From positions 3,472,001 through 3,536,000 of the forward strand of contig NZ_JAGINT010000002.1 in NCBI RefSeq assembly GCF_017876295.1: a stretch of 64,000 nucleotides of DNA, written 5' to 3'. The DNA is from Kribbella aluminosa. GTDB taxonomy: Bacteria; Actinomycetota; Actinomycetes; Propionibacteriales; Kribbellaceae. Positions 8,157 through 16,426 of this stretch are shown here, piece by piece. Below the pieces are notes generated by a model that did no database searches, was not told the origin of the DNA, and saw only the letters and a program-made list of their open reading frames with translations. How positions within the stretch are numbered: the stretch's first letter is position 1; the number at the start of each line of letters is the position of its first letter. A program made the position numbers and the translations under genes.

Positions 8157-9732
8157 ATGCGCCGAGGTTTCATCGCTGTCGTCGGGTCGTTGTCGATGAT
8201 TGTGCTGGCGGGGTGTCAGGGCACACTTCGGGGCACACTTCAGGGCACACCTGCGCAGTCCGCGGACACCTCCATCCAGGTACCGCATGCGAAGCTGCGA
8301 TCCGGTTCGGTGAACTGGGTCATCAAGGACTATCAGCTCGCCGGGCCGGCCGACCTCGCCGGCTACACCGATCACGTCAGCGTCCGCAGCGGCGAGCCGT
8401 TCAAGCTCTACGTCTCCTCGTCCGACGGCAGCTTCAGCGTCCACGCCTTCCGGCTCGGCTGGTACGGCGGAACCGGCGCGCGCCGGGTCTGGACCTCCCC
8501 CGTCGTACCGGGTGTGAAGCAGGGCCGCGCCGACGCTCAACCGCCTCCGCATGGTGACGACGAATTGGCGGCCGTCGCTCACGGTCCCGACCACAGGCTG
8601 GGTGCCGGGCGCGTACCTGCTGTTGCTGCGTGCCGCGAACGGCAAGGAGAAGTACGTGCCGATGGTGGTGCGTTCGGACTCGGCACGTAACGCGGTACTG
8701 ATCGTCGATGCGGTCAACACCGAGGAGGCCTACAACGCGTGGGGTGGTTACTCGCTCTACCACGGGCCGCACGAGCAGCACGCCACCCGTTCGCTCGCGG
8801 TGACGTTCGACCGGCCGTACGACCTGAGTGGTGCGCGCGGGCTGATGAACTTCACGGCGCCGGTGATCCAGGAGGCGGAGCAGAGCGGCGTACGGCTGGC
8901 GTATGCGACCAGTGCGGACCTCGAGGCCGACCCGGGTCTGCTCGCCGGGGCGCGCGGGATCGTGTTCGGCGGGCACGACGAGTACTGGACGCTCGGGATG
9001 CGGAACGCCGTGACGAAGGCGCGCGACCACGGGACGAACCTGGCGTTCCTCGGCGCGAACTCCGTGTTCTGGCGGGTACGGTACGCGCCGAGCGGGCTCG
9101 GGCCGCGACGGGTGATGATCGGGTACAAGGACGCGAGCCTCGACCCGTTGAAGAACCAGCCGGGTACGACGGTGCGCTGGCGGAGTGCGCCGTACCCGGA
9201 TCCGGAGAACAGCCTGACCGGCATGCTGTACGAGTGCTTCCCGGCGGTCGGGGCGTTCACCGTCCGCGACCCGGGGTTCTTCCTGTTCGCGGGCACCCGC
9301 GTCCGAGCGGGTACGGCGTACCCGGGGCTGATCGGTGACGAGGCGGACCGGGCCTACCCGATTCCCGGTACGCCGGCGAACCTGCAGGTGGTGGCGCACT
9401 CGCGGACGACCTGCGGGCGGCTGCACACGTACTCGGACGCGTCGTACTACACCGTGCCGTCCGGGGCCGGGGTGTTCGCCACCGGGTCGATCGAATGGGT
9501 CCGGGCGCTGGCGGGGCCGGACGCGAAGGCGGGCGTCGGACCGGCGGGGGTGGCTTTCGCGCGGGCCGTTACCCTGAACGTGTTCCGCTCGTTGGCAGGA
9601 GGACCGATGGGACGCAAGCATCCGGCCTCCGCGGACTTCGCGCGGTTGCACGAGTCACCGTCGACCACCAGTGGAACAGGCGGGCCGATCGGGAAGCCCG
9701 CCTCCCCGAAGGAGTTGCGATCCAAGGCGTGA
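8157..9732 (+). pseudogene. N,N-dimethylformamidase-beta-like lipoprotein, first tandem copy, frameshifted
   Basis: The gene begins with ATG (8157) and a lipoprotein signal ending LAGC. It matches the next gene closely (LAGYTDHVSVRSG, WYGGTGARRVWTSP) until about 8524. There the frame is lost, and the homologous reading resumes one base later (MVTTNWRPSLTVPTTGW) and runs to 9732. Aligning the two copies places a single extra C in the run around 8522-8526. The C-terminal part has the family's N,N-dimethylformamidase beta-subunit-like domain with GHDEYW and YECFPAVGAFTVRDPG. As sequenced, the frame ends at 8690. Just after the lipobox there is a triple 12-bp repeat (gggcacact-type, 8218-8250). 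It is either a recent pseudogene or a sequencing slip. Confidence 0.82.
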
Positions 9733-11309
9733 AGCGCGGAGTACAACGGGGGTTGATGCTGGCTGCGGCAGTGCTCGTCCTGGCTGCCGGATGCAAGTCC
9801 GCTGCTCCGCAAGTGAAGAGCAACGGGGCGACACCGACGCCTTCGGTGGTGCCTTCGGTGACGTCTTCGGTGGCGCCGGGCGTCAGTGCGGTGGCGGAGA
9901 ACTCGAAGGCCGGGACGACGGCCTGGAAGATCGACACCCAGCGGATCGCCGGGCCGATGGAGCTGGCCGGGTACGCCGATCACGTGAGCGTCCGCAGCGG
10001 GCAGTCCTTCCGGCTGTTCGTGACGTCGACCGCCGGGGCATTCACCGTGCGCGCGTTCCGGATCGGGTGGTACGGCGGGAGCGGCGGGCGGCTGGTCTGG
10101 ACCTCGCCGTCCGTCCCGGGGCGTGCGCAGCCCGCGCCGACCGTACGGCCGTCCGATCACATGGTCAGCACGAAATGGGCGCCGTCGTTGACGGTGCCGA
10201 CGACCGGATGGCCGGCCGGGGCGTACCTGTTACTGATGACGGCGGCGAACGGCAAGCAGAAGTACGTGCCGATCACGGTCCGCTCGGAGGCGACGCGCGA
10301 TGCGGTCGTGGTCGTCGACGCGGTGAACACCTACCAGGCGTACAACCAGTGGGGTGGGTACTCCCTCTACAACGGGCCTGACAACTCGTTCGGGTCGCGC
10401 GCGCATCGCGTTACGTTCGACCGGCCGTACGAGGGGAACGGCGCGAAGACGCTGGTGCAGTCCGAGCTGCCGTTGATCCAGCTGGCTGAGCAGAGCGGCG
10501 TACGGCTCGCGTACCTGACCAGTGTCGACCTGGCGACCGATCCGAACGCGCTCGCCGGGGCTCGCGGGATGGTGTCGCTCGGGCACGACGAGTACTGGAC
10601 CGTGGCGATGCGGGACGCCGTCACCAAGGCGCGGGACACCGGGACGAACGTCGCGTTCCTCGGCGCGAACGCCGAGTACTGGCGGGTGCGCTACGAGCCC
10701 AGCCCGCTCGGCGCGAACCGGGTCGTCGTCGGGTACAAGGACGCGAACCTCGATCCGGTGAAGAACCGACCGGACACCACCGCGAAGTGGCGGAGCAAGC
10801 CGTACCCGCGGCCGGAGAACTCGCTGACCGGGATGCTGTACGAGTGCTTCCCGGCCGTCGGGTCGTTCACCGTCCGCGATCCCGGGTTCTTCCTGTACGC
10901 CGGAACCGGCGCGGTCAAGGGCTCGAAGTACCCTGGGCTGCCCGCGACCGAGGTGGACCGGGCGTACCCGATCGCCGGTACGCCGAAGAACCTGCAGGTG
11001 GTGGCGCATTCGCCGGTGTCCTGCGGTCCGTCGATCCACACGTTCTCCGACGCGACGTACTACACGGTGCCGTCCGGCGCCGGGGTGTTCGCCGTGGGCT
11101 CGATGAACTGGGTCCCGTCCCTGCACGGCCCGAACTCGAAACACGCGCTGACGGCCCGGGAGGTCGCCTTCGCCCGCACCGTGACCCGGAACCTGATCCG
11201 CGGCATGGCGGCGGGTCCCCTCGGCCGCACCCACCCCGCCGTAGGAGACCTGGCCACCCTGGGCGCCCCGGCCTCCACCTCCACAGGCTCCGGCGGCTCT
11301 GTCGGCTGA
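9729..11309 (+). CDS. N,N-dimethylformamidase-beta-like lipoprotein, intact tandem copy
   Basis: The 526-residue protein starts at GTG 9729, overlapping the previous stop by four bases (GTGA), so the two copies look co-transcribed. The signal peptide ends in a lipobox (VLAAGC), giving a lipid-anchored cell-surface protein, followed by a Thr/Ser/Pro-rich linker. The remaining about 450 residues match the beta-subunit-like domain, including YADHVSVRSGQSF, LGHDEYWTVAMR and YECFPAVGSFTVRDPG. In true N,N-dimethylformamidases this large subunit binds iron and hydrolyses amides intracellularly. A lipoprotein version without the small alpha subunit probably has another substrate, and function is otherwise unknown. 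Confidence 0.84.
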   Translation: MKRGVQRGLMLAAAVLVLAAGCKSAAPQVKSNGATPTPSVVPSVTSSVAPGVSAVAENSKAGTTAWKIDTQRIAGPMELAGYADHVSVRSGQSFRLFVTSTAGAFTVRAFRIGWYGGSGGRLVWTSPSVPGRAQPAPTVRPSDHMVSTKWAPSLTVPTTGWPAGAYLLLMTAANGKQKYVPITVRSEATRDAVVVVDAVNTYQAYNQWGGYSLYNGPDNSFGSRAHRVTFDRPYEGNGAKTLVQSELPLIQLAEQSGVRLAYLTSVDLATDPNALAGARGMVSLGHDEYWTVAMRDAVTKARDTGTNVAFLGANAEYWRVRYEPSPLGANRVVVGYKDANLDPVKNRPDTTAKWRSKPYPRPENSLTGMLYECFPAVGSFTVRDPGFFLYAGTGAVKGSKYPGLPATEVDRAYPIAGTPKNLQVVAHSPVSCGPSIHTFSDATYYTVPSGAGVFAVGSMNWVPSLHGPNSKHALTAREVAFARTVTRNLIRGMAAGPLGRTHPAVGDLATLGAPASTSTGSGGSVG

Positions 11310-11336
11310 CCCTTCCAGCACAGCCCCCGCTGACTT

Positions 11337-11387
11337 TGAGCACCCACCAACCAGAAATCGTGGCGTAGAACGGTTGGTGGGTTCTCA
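11337..11387 (+). terminator. Terminator hairpin after the lipoprotein pair
   Basis: A 16-bp arm (TGAGCACCCACCAACC, 11337-11352) pairs with 11372-11387 with one mismatch, across a 19-base loop. It lies 28 bp after the stop at 11309. Confidence 0.72.
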
Positions 11388-11395
11388 AGGTTGGG

Positions 11396-11441
11396 CCCGG
11401 GGCAGGGCGCGGTGTGGAAGGCAGCGCGGCCCTGCCCCGGG
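11396..11441 (-). terminator. Terminator hairpin after the MFS gene
   Basis: CCCGGGGCAGGG (11396-11407) and CCCTGCCCCGGG (11430-11441) form a perfect 12-bp inverted repeat directly beyond the minus-strand MFS stop. Confidence 0.72.
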
Positions 11442-11444
11442 AGT

Positions 11445-12971
11445 TCAGTGGTGTTGTGGGCGACGGCGGGTGCGTGCGGGGCGGAGGTGTGAGTCCGTGC
11501 GGGCGTGCTGCCTCCGGCCGAGGGTGAACGGGCGGGACGTGCGCGGCAGTGGTGGGCTCGTCGGGCTCGACAGGTGGATCTCGGACTGCTCGAGGTTGAG
11601 GCGGATCGGGACCTGGTGCCACGGAGACCGAGTACGAACGAGGACCAGGCGGAACTGGCCGTCCCGCCGCAGGCGCAGACCGATGGCGACGGTCGCGACT
11701 GCCGGGACCAATCCGGCGAGCAGCAGTGCCGAGCGAGCACCGAAGTGCTGAGCGAGGAACCCGACCGTCGGTCCACCGATCGCGCCGCCGCCGATGAAGA
11801 CCAGGTTGTAGATCCCGGACACCCGCCCGCGCAGACCGTCCGGCGTGGTCAGCTGCACCATCGACTGCGCCGCGGTCAGGAACATCAGTGTCGCCATCCC
11901 CATCGACGCGAGCACCGGGATGAACGTCCACAGCGACGGCTGGATCGCCGCCAGTACCTCGGTGACCGTCAGCAGGCACGCGATCCCGATCAGGTTCCGC
12001 AAGCGGGTCGGCCGCACCCGCCGCGCCGAGAGCAAAGCCCCGGCCAGTGCCCCGAACGCGACCACCGAGTTCAGTACGCCGTACCCCGAAGCGCCGGTGT
12101 GGAACACCCGGTCGGCGAACGCGGTCAGCGTCACCGGCAGACTGATGCAGAACATCCCGTAGATCCCGACCAGCGCGATCGCCCACCGCACAGCCGTGTC
12201 GTGGAACGCGTACCGTACGCCGTCCCGCAGCCCGTCCCGGATCCGCATCCCGGCGCTCGCCTTCCGGGCGGCGTGGAACCCGGGCATCTCGCTCTCCCGC
12301 ATCCGCAGCAGCGCGCTGATCGACGCGAAGAACGTCAGCCCGTTCAGCGCGAACGCCCAGCCGGCCCCGATCGTGCCGAGCAGTACGCCGCCCAGCGCCG
12401 GGCCGATCAGGCTGCCGAGCTGGAACGTCGACGAGACCATGCTGATCGCGTTCCGGACCGTGTCCCGGGGGACCAGCTCGGTGACGAACGACTGCCTCGT
12501 AGGATTGTCGACAGCGGTCGCGAGACCGAGGACGAACGCCATCGTGTAGACGTGCCAGACCTGGACGCTGCCGGTGAAGGCGGTCAGCGCGAGGACGCCG
12601 GCACAGGTCCCCATCGTGATCTGCGTGACCAGCAGGATCTTCCGCTTCGGGAAGCGGTCCGCGATCACGCCGCCGTACAGGCCGAGGACCAGCGTGGGGA
12701 GGAACTGCAGCGCGGTCGTGATGCCGACCGCGGTGGCGCTGCCGGTGAGCGTGAGCACCAGCCAGTCCTGGGCGATGCGCTGGATCCAGCCGCCGGTGGA
12801 GCTGACCAGCAGCCCGCTGACCAGGAGGCGGAAGTTGCGGACCCGCAGTGCGCTGAAGGTCTCCTTGAATCCGGGGCGGCGCGCCTGCGTCTCCCGGAGC
12901 TTGGTCGAGTCGGTGGGGCGGTGGAGGTGGAAGTCGGTGGACGGGACAGAACCGGTGGCCCGGGTGGTCAA
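11445..12971 (-). CDS. MFS exporter (MFS_3 / EntS-like)
   Basis: The 508-residue protein has about 12 membrane helices between residues 45 and 440. It shows the MFS_3 features of an N-terminal SALRVRNFRLLVSGLLVS segment, the loop GGVIADRFPKRK and VDNPTRQSFVTELV, as in EntS-type siderophore/drug exporters. The proton-coupled efflux substrate is unknown. A hydrophilic C-terminal tail of about 60 residues is longer than usual. The apparent start is TTG at 12971 with a weak GGGATC ribosome site, and a start a few codons later is possible. It is divergent from the LysR gene, whose product probably controls it. Confidence 0.85.
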   Translation of the reverse strand: MTTRATGSVPSTDFHLHRPTDSTKLRETQARRPGFKETFSALRVRNFRLLVSGLLVSSTGGWIQRIAQDWLVLTLTGSATAVGITTALQFLPTLVLGLYGGVIADRFPKRKILLVTQITMGTCAGVLALTAFTGSVQVWHVYTMAFVLGLATAVDNPTRQSFVTELVPRDTVRNAISMVSSTFQLGSLIGPALGGVLLGTIGAGWAFALNGLTFFASISALLRMRESEMPGFHAARKASAGMRIRDGLRDGVRYAFHDTAVRWAIALVGIYGMFCISLPVTLTAFADRVFHTGASGYGVLNSVVAFGALAGALLSARRVRPTRLRNLIGIACLLTVTEVLAAIQPSLWTFIPVLASMGMATLMFLTAAQSMVQLTTPDGLRGRVSGIYNLVFIGGGAIGGPTVGFLAQHFGARSALLLAGLVPAVATVAIGLRLRRDGQFRLVLVRTRSPWHQVPIRLNLEQSEIHLSSPTSPPLPRTSRPFTLGRRQHARTDSHLRPARTRRRPQHH

Positions 12972-13054
12972 GAGCGATCCCTACGCGTGGACTGGTCAGG
13001 GGAGGACACGTCCATCCTCACGGTTCACTACTGGATTCCCCCAGCGAATTACTC

Positions 13055-13069
13055 CTATTAGTCTTATAG
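13055..13069. promoter_or_regulatory. Candidate LysR-type operator
   Basis: CTATTAGTCTTATAG is a near-perfect dyad containing the T-N11-A core expected of LysR-type sites. It lies in the MFS/LysR divergent intergenic region, 25 bp upstream of the LysR start. Confidence 0.5.
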
Positions 13070-13093
13070 CAAGCCGTAATGGGAGGTATATCG

Positions 13094-13963
13094 ATGTACG
13101 ACCCGGATCAGTTGCGCACGTTCCTGGCGGTCGCGCAGTCGCTGAGCTTCACGCAGGCGGCGGAGCGGCTGGGTATCCGGCAGCCGACGGTCAGCCAGCA
13201 CGTACGCAAACTCGAGACGGCGGTCGGGCGGCCGCTGTTCGTCCGTGACACCCGTACTGTCACGCTGACTGCGGACGGCGAGGCGATGGCCGGCTTCGCG
13301 CGGACCATCCTGGCCGCCCACGAGGAGGCCGCCGGGTACTTCACCGGCTCCGAGCTCCGCGGCCGGCTGCGGTTCGGCGTCACCGACGACCTGGCGCTGA
13401 CGCCGCTGCCGAAGATCCTCCGCGACTTCCGCCAGCTGTACCCGCGGATCGACCTGGAGTTGACCGTCGCGCAGAGCCCGAACCTGCTCCGCCGGGTCGA
13501 GTCCGGGCACCTCGACCTCGCCTACGTGAAGCACGGCGGCGGTGGCTACGAACCGAACGGACGGCTGGTACGCCGGGACTCGCTCGTCTGGGGCGGGATC
13601 TCGGGCACCCGGATCGCGCCGGACGGGCCGGTGCCGCTGGTCACGTACCAGGCGCCGTCGCTGAGCCGGTCGCTCGGTGTGCAGGCGATCGAGCAGGCCG
13701 GCCGGACCTGCCGGATCACCTGCATCGTCCGCGGCGTGAACGGCGTACTGGCGGCGGTCCGGGCCGGGCTCGGGATCGCGATCTTCGCCCGGTCGCTGAT
13801 GCCCGCGGACCTGGTCGAGCCGCCGCCGAGCGCCGGGCTCCCGGAGCTGCCGCCGATCGACCTGGTCCTGATCACGAACCCGCGCGCGGCCAAGGAACCG
13901 GCCGAGGCTTTGACGGCGGCCATCCTGGGCAGCAACGCCCCTCTCAAGCCGGACACCACCTAG
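13094..13963 (+). CDS. LysR-family transcriptional regulator
   Basis: The protein has 289 residues when started at ATG 13094, which has GGAGGT six bases upstream; an in-frame ATG at 13079 lies before that site and is not preferred. The N-terminal winged helix-turn-helix is canonical (LRTFLAVAQSLSFTQAAERLG, split by PTVSQHVRKLE). The effector domain follows from about 90 (LRFGVTDDLALTPLP). It probably regulates the divergent MFS gene and itself in response to a small molecule the exporter handles. Confidence 0.9.
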   Translation: MYDPDQLRTFLAVAQSLSFTQAAERLGIRQPTVSQHVRKLETAVGRPLFVRDTRTVTLTADGEAMAGFARTILAAHEEAAGYFTGSELRGRLRFGVTDDLALTPLPKILRDFRQLYPRIDLELTVAQSPNLLRRVESGHLDLAYVKHGGGGYEPNGRLVRRDSLVWGGISGTRIAPDGPVPLVTYQAPSLSRSLGVQAIEQAGRTCRITCIVRGVNGVLAAVRAGLGIAIFARSLMPADLVEPPPSAGLPELPPIDLVLITNPRAAKEPAEALTAAILGSNAPLKPDTT

Positions 13964-14042
13964 CCCACGCCCGGCTTCTCCACCAGGAGCAGGAGCACGA
14001 CGGCGGTGGGTCGTCGGAGGAGCGTGTACCTGTCGCTGAAGG

Positions 14043-14849
14043 TCAGACGAGCGCGTGCCCGCGCAGTACGAGCGAAACGATGCTCACGGCAGCGATCGCG
14101 ATCGTGACCAGGAACGGCGCGTTCCGCCACAGCAGGATGACCACGAGGAGCGCGGCAACGACCGCGAGCGCGACCCAGCCGACCACACCGATGGCGCCGG
14201 CCGGGGCGATCACCAGCAGCGCGGTGGCCGCCGCGAGCGGGAGCGGCGCGACCAGCCGGGCGTACCGGCCGAGCCGCTGCGGCCAGCCGCGAACTCCGGT
14301 GGCGAGGTCGTCGGCGAGATCCGGTACGACGTTTGCCAGGTGGGCACCGATCCCGAGCAGGGCACCGGCCGCGGTCGCCCACCACGGGGCCCACACCCGC
14401 GCGGTGCCGAGCGTCACGAACGAGGGCAGTCCGCCGAACGCGACGGCGTACGGGAGCCAGGAGATCACGGTCGACTTCAGGCCCAGGTTGTACGCCCAGG
14501 CGCAGGCGACGAACCCGAGATGAACCAGTCCGGCCGCGAATCCGTTCGCGAGAGAGACGGGGACGGTGATCACCAGCATGACGCCTGCACCGACCGCCAG
14601 CGTCCGGCGACTCACCAGTCCACGCACCACGGGCTTGTCCCGGCGGTTCACAATGGTGTCGCGGGCGGCATCTATCGCGTCGTTGCTCCAGCCGATCGAG
14701 AGGTGGCCGGTGAGGATCGTTGCTGCGACCAGGAGACACCCGGCCGGACTTCGCCCGGTCGACCACGCGACGGCCGTGACCAGCGCGGTGACGGCGACGG
14801 TCGGCCCCGGGTGGCACGCGAGAGCCAGACCTTTGACTACGGTCCTCAC
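14043..14849 (-). CDS. UbiA-family prenyltransferase
   Basis: The 268-residue integral membrane protein has about eight helices. The two Asp-rich motifs of UbiA enzymes are visible: SNDAIDAARD (N56, D57, D60, D64) and PDLADDLATG (near 175). Such enzymes move a polyprenyl group from its diphosphate to an aromatic or similar acceptor. It is divergent from the type III PKS with only 18 bp between start codons. I infer that it acts on the PKS-derived resorcinol/quinone, or that it is a separate menaquinone-like step sharing the promoter region. The GTG start at 14849 has no strong ribosome site. Confidence 0.87.
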   Translation of the reverse strand: MRTVVKGLALACHPGPTVAVTALVTAVAWSTGRSPAGCLLVAATILTGHLSIGWSNDAIDAARDTIVNRRDKPVVRGLVSRRTLAVGAGVMLVITVPVSLANGFAAGLVHLGFVACAWAYNLGLKSTVISWLPYAVAFGGLPSFVTLGTARVWAPWWATAAGALLGIGAHLANVVPDLADDLATGVRGWPQRLGRYARLVAPLPLAAATALLVIAPAGAIGVVGWVALAVVAALLVVILLWRNAPFLVTIAIAAVSIVSLVLRGHALV

Positions 14850-14867
14850 CGACGTAACGATGCCACG

Positions 14868-15914
14868 ATGACCCGGATCGCAGCGGTCCGCCCCGCGCTG
14901 CCGCCGTACCGGTATCGGCAGTCAACCCTGACCGAGGCCTTCGCCGCGATGTGCCTCCCGGACGGGCGCGGTACGGCATTGTTGCGCCGGCTGCACGCGA
15001 ACGCGGGCGTGTCGTACCGGCATCTCGCGCTGCCGCTGGAGCAGTACGCCGTACTCGACGACTTCGGCGCCGCCAACGACGCGTGGATCGCGACCGCCGT
15101 GGACCTCGGCGCGGAGGCCGTCGCAGGCGCGGTGAAGGACGCGGGGCTGACGCTGGACGACGTCGACGTACTGATGTTCACGACGGTGACCGGGGTGGCG
15201 GCGCCGTCGATCGACGCCCGGGTGGCGTTGCGGCTCGGGCTCCGGGAGGACGTGAAGCGGCTGCCGTTGTTCGGGCTGGGGTGCGTCGGGGGAGCGGCCG
15301 GGATCGCGCGGTTGCACGACTACCTGACCGCCTGGCCGTCGCACGTCGCCGTGCTGCTGTCCGTGGAGTTGTGCTCGTTGACGTTGCAGCGCGACGACGC
15401 CTCGCTGCCGAACCTGGTCGGCGGGGCGCTGTTCGGGGACGGCGCGGCGGCGGTGGTCCTGACCGGGTCCGACCATCCGGCCGCGGCGGGGCCGTCGGTG
15501 GTGGCGACGCGTTCGCGGCTGTACCCCGACTCGGAGCGGGTGATGGGGTGGGACGTCGGCGCGGGCGGTTTCCGGATCGTGCTCGGGGCGGACGTACCGG
15601 AGGTGGTCCGGACCTACCTGGGCGAGGACGTACGCGGGTTCCTCGGCGACTACGGGTTGAGCGTCGCGGACATCGGTACGTGGGTGAGCCATCCGGGCGG
15701 GCCGAAGGTACTCGAGGCGGTCGAGGAGACGCTGGAGCTGGCACCCGGGGCGCTGGAGCTGACGTGGAAGTCGCTCGATGCCGTGGGCAACTTGTCGTCG
15801 TCCTCGGTGCTGCATGTCCTCGGTGACACGATGCGCCTGGGTCCGTCCGGGCCTGGGATGCTGCTGGCGATGGGTCCTGGTTTCTGTTCCGAGCTCGTGT
15901 TGATGGAGTGGTGA
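14868..15914 (+). CDS. Type III polyketide synthase (alkylresorcinol synthase-like)
   Basis: The 348-residue chalcone-synthase-fold enzyme has the catalytic triad visible: Cys139 in FGLGCVGG, His275 in SHPGGPK and Asn308 in AVGNLSSSSV, with the GDGA loop at 190-193. With the two downstream genes it matches the order of Streptomyces srsABC, where SrsA condenses fatty acyl starters with malonyl/methylmalonyl-CoA to make alkylresorcinols or alkylpyrones. The starter and chain length here are unknown. The ATG at 14868 has no clear ribosome site, so it may be leaderless. It overlaps the next gene by one base (TGATG). Confidence 0.92.
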   Translation: MTRIAAVRPALPPYRYRQSTLTEAFAAMCLPDGRGTALLRRLHANAGVSYRHLALPLEQYAVLDDFGAANDAWIATAVDLGAEAVAGAVKDAGLTLDDVDVLMFTTVTGVAAPSIDARVALRLGLREDVKRLPLFGLGCVGGAAGIARLHDYLTAWPSHVAVLLSVELCSLTLQRDDASLPNLVGGALFGDGAAAVVLTGSDHPAAAGPSVVATRSRLYPDSERVMGWDVGAGGFRIVLGADVPEVVRTYLGEDVRGFLGDYGLSVADIGTWVSHPGGPKVLEAVEETLELAPGALELTWKSLDAVGNLSSSSVLHVLGDTMRLGPSGPGMLLAMGPGFCSELVLMEW

Positions 15915-16426
15915 TGTACGGCTGGTACGTCGGATTGGTGCTGCTCGTCGCCGTTGAGCGCGTGGCAGAGCTCGTGGTGTCACTGCGGAACGCGCGCTGG
16001 AGCTTCGCCCGGGGCGGGGTGGAGGCGGGGCGGGGGCATTACCCGTTCATGGTCGCGTTGCACACGTTGTTGCTGGCGGCATGCTTGGTGGAGGCGGCAC
16101 ATCGCACGTTCGTGCCGTGGCTCGGGTGGACGATGTTCGCGGTGGTGCTGCTGGCGCAGGGGCTGCGGTGGTGGTGCATCACCGTGCTCGGGCATCAGTG
16201 GAACACGCGCGTGATCGTCGTACCGGGGTTGAAGCTGGTTGCCCGCGGCCCGTACCGCTGGTTGCGTCACCCGAACTACGTAGCCGTCGTAGCGGAAGGC
16301 ATCGCGCTACCGCTCGTCCACACCGCGTGGCTCACCGCCCTGATCTTCACCGTGCTGAACATCCCCCTCCTGGCCGTCCGCATCCGCACAGAGGAAGCCG
16401 CGCTCAAGTCCACCCTGGTCCCGTGA
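15914..16426 (+). CDS. Isoprenylcysteine-carboxyl-methyltransferase-family methyltransferase (SrsB-like)
   Basis: The protein has 170 residues and four or five membrane helices. The C-terminal cofactor region, GPYRWLRHPNYVAVVAEGIALPL, is the ICMT-type SAM-binding signature. In the srsABC operon the equivalent enzyme O-methylates the alkylresorcinol, and the same role is inferred from the identical gene order. Starting at ATG 15914 it overlaps the PKS stop by one base, and the next gene overlaps its end by four bases, indicating translational coupling. Confidence 0.88.
   Translation: MYGWYVGLVLLVAVERVAELVVSLRNARWSFARGGVEAGRGHYPFMVALHTLLLAACLVEAAHRTFVPWLGWTMFAVVLLAQGLRWWCITVLGHQWNTRVIVVPGLKLVARGPYRWLRHPNYVAVVAEGIALPLVHTAWLTALIFTVLNIPLLAVRIRTEEAALKSTLVP

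Noticed and set aside
14055..14867. Upstream extension of the type III PKS frame
   Set aside because: It lies opposite the UbiA gene and encodes low-complexity Asp/Arg/Gly sequence. The PKS fold starts at ATG 14868.
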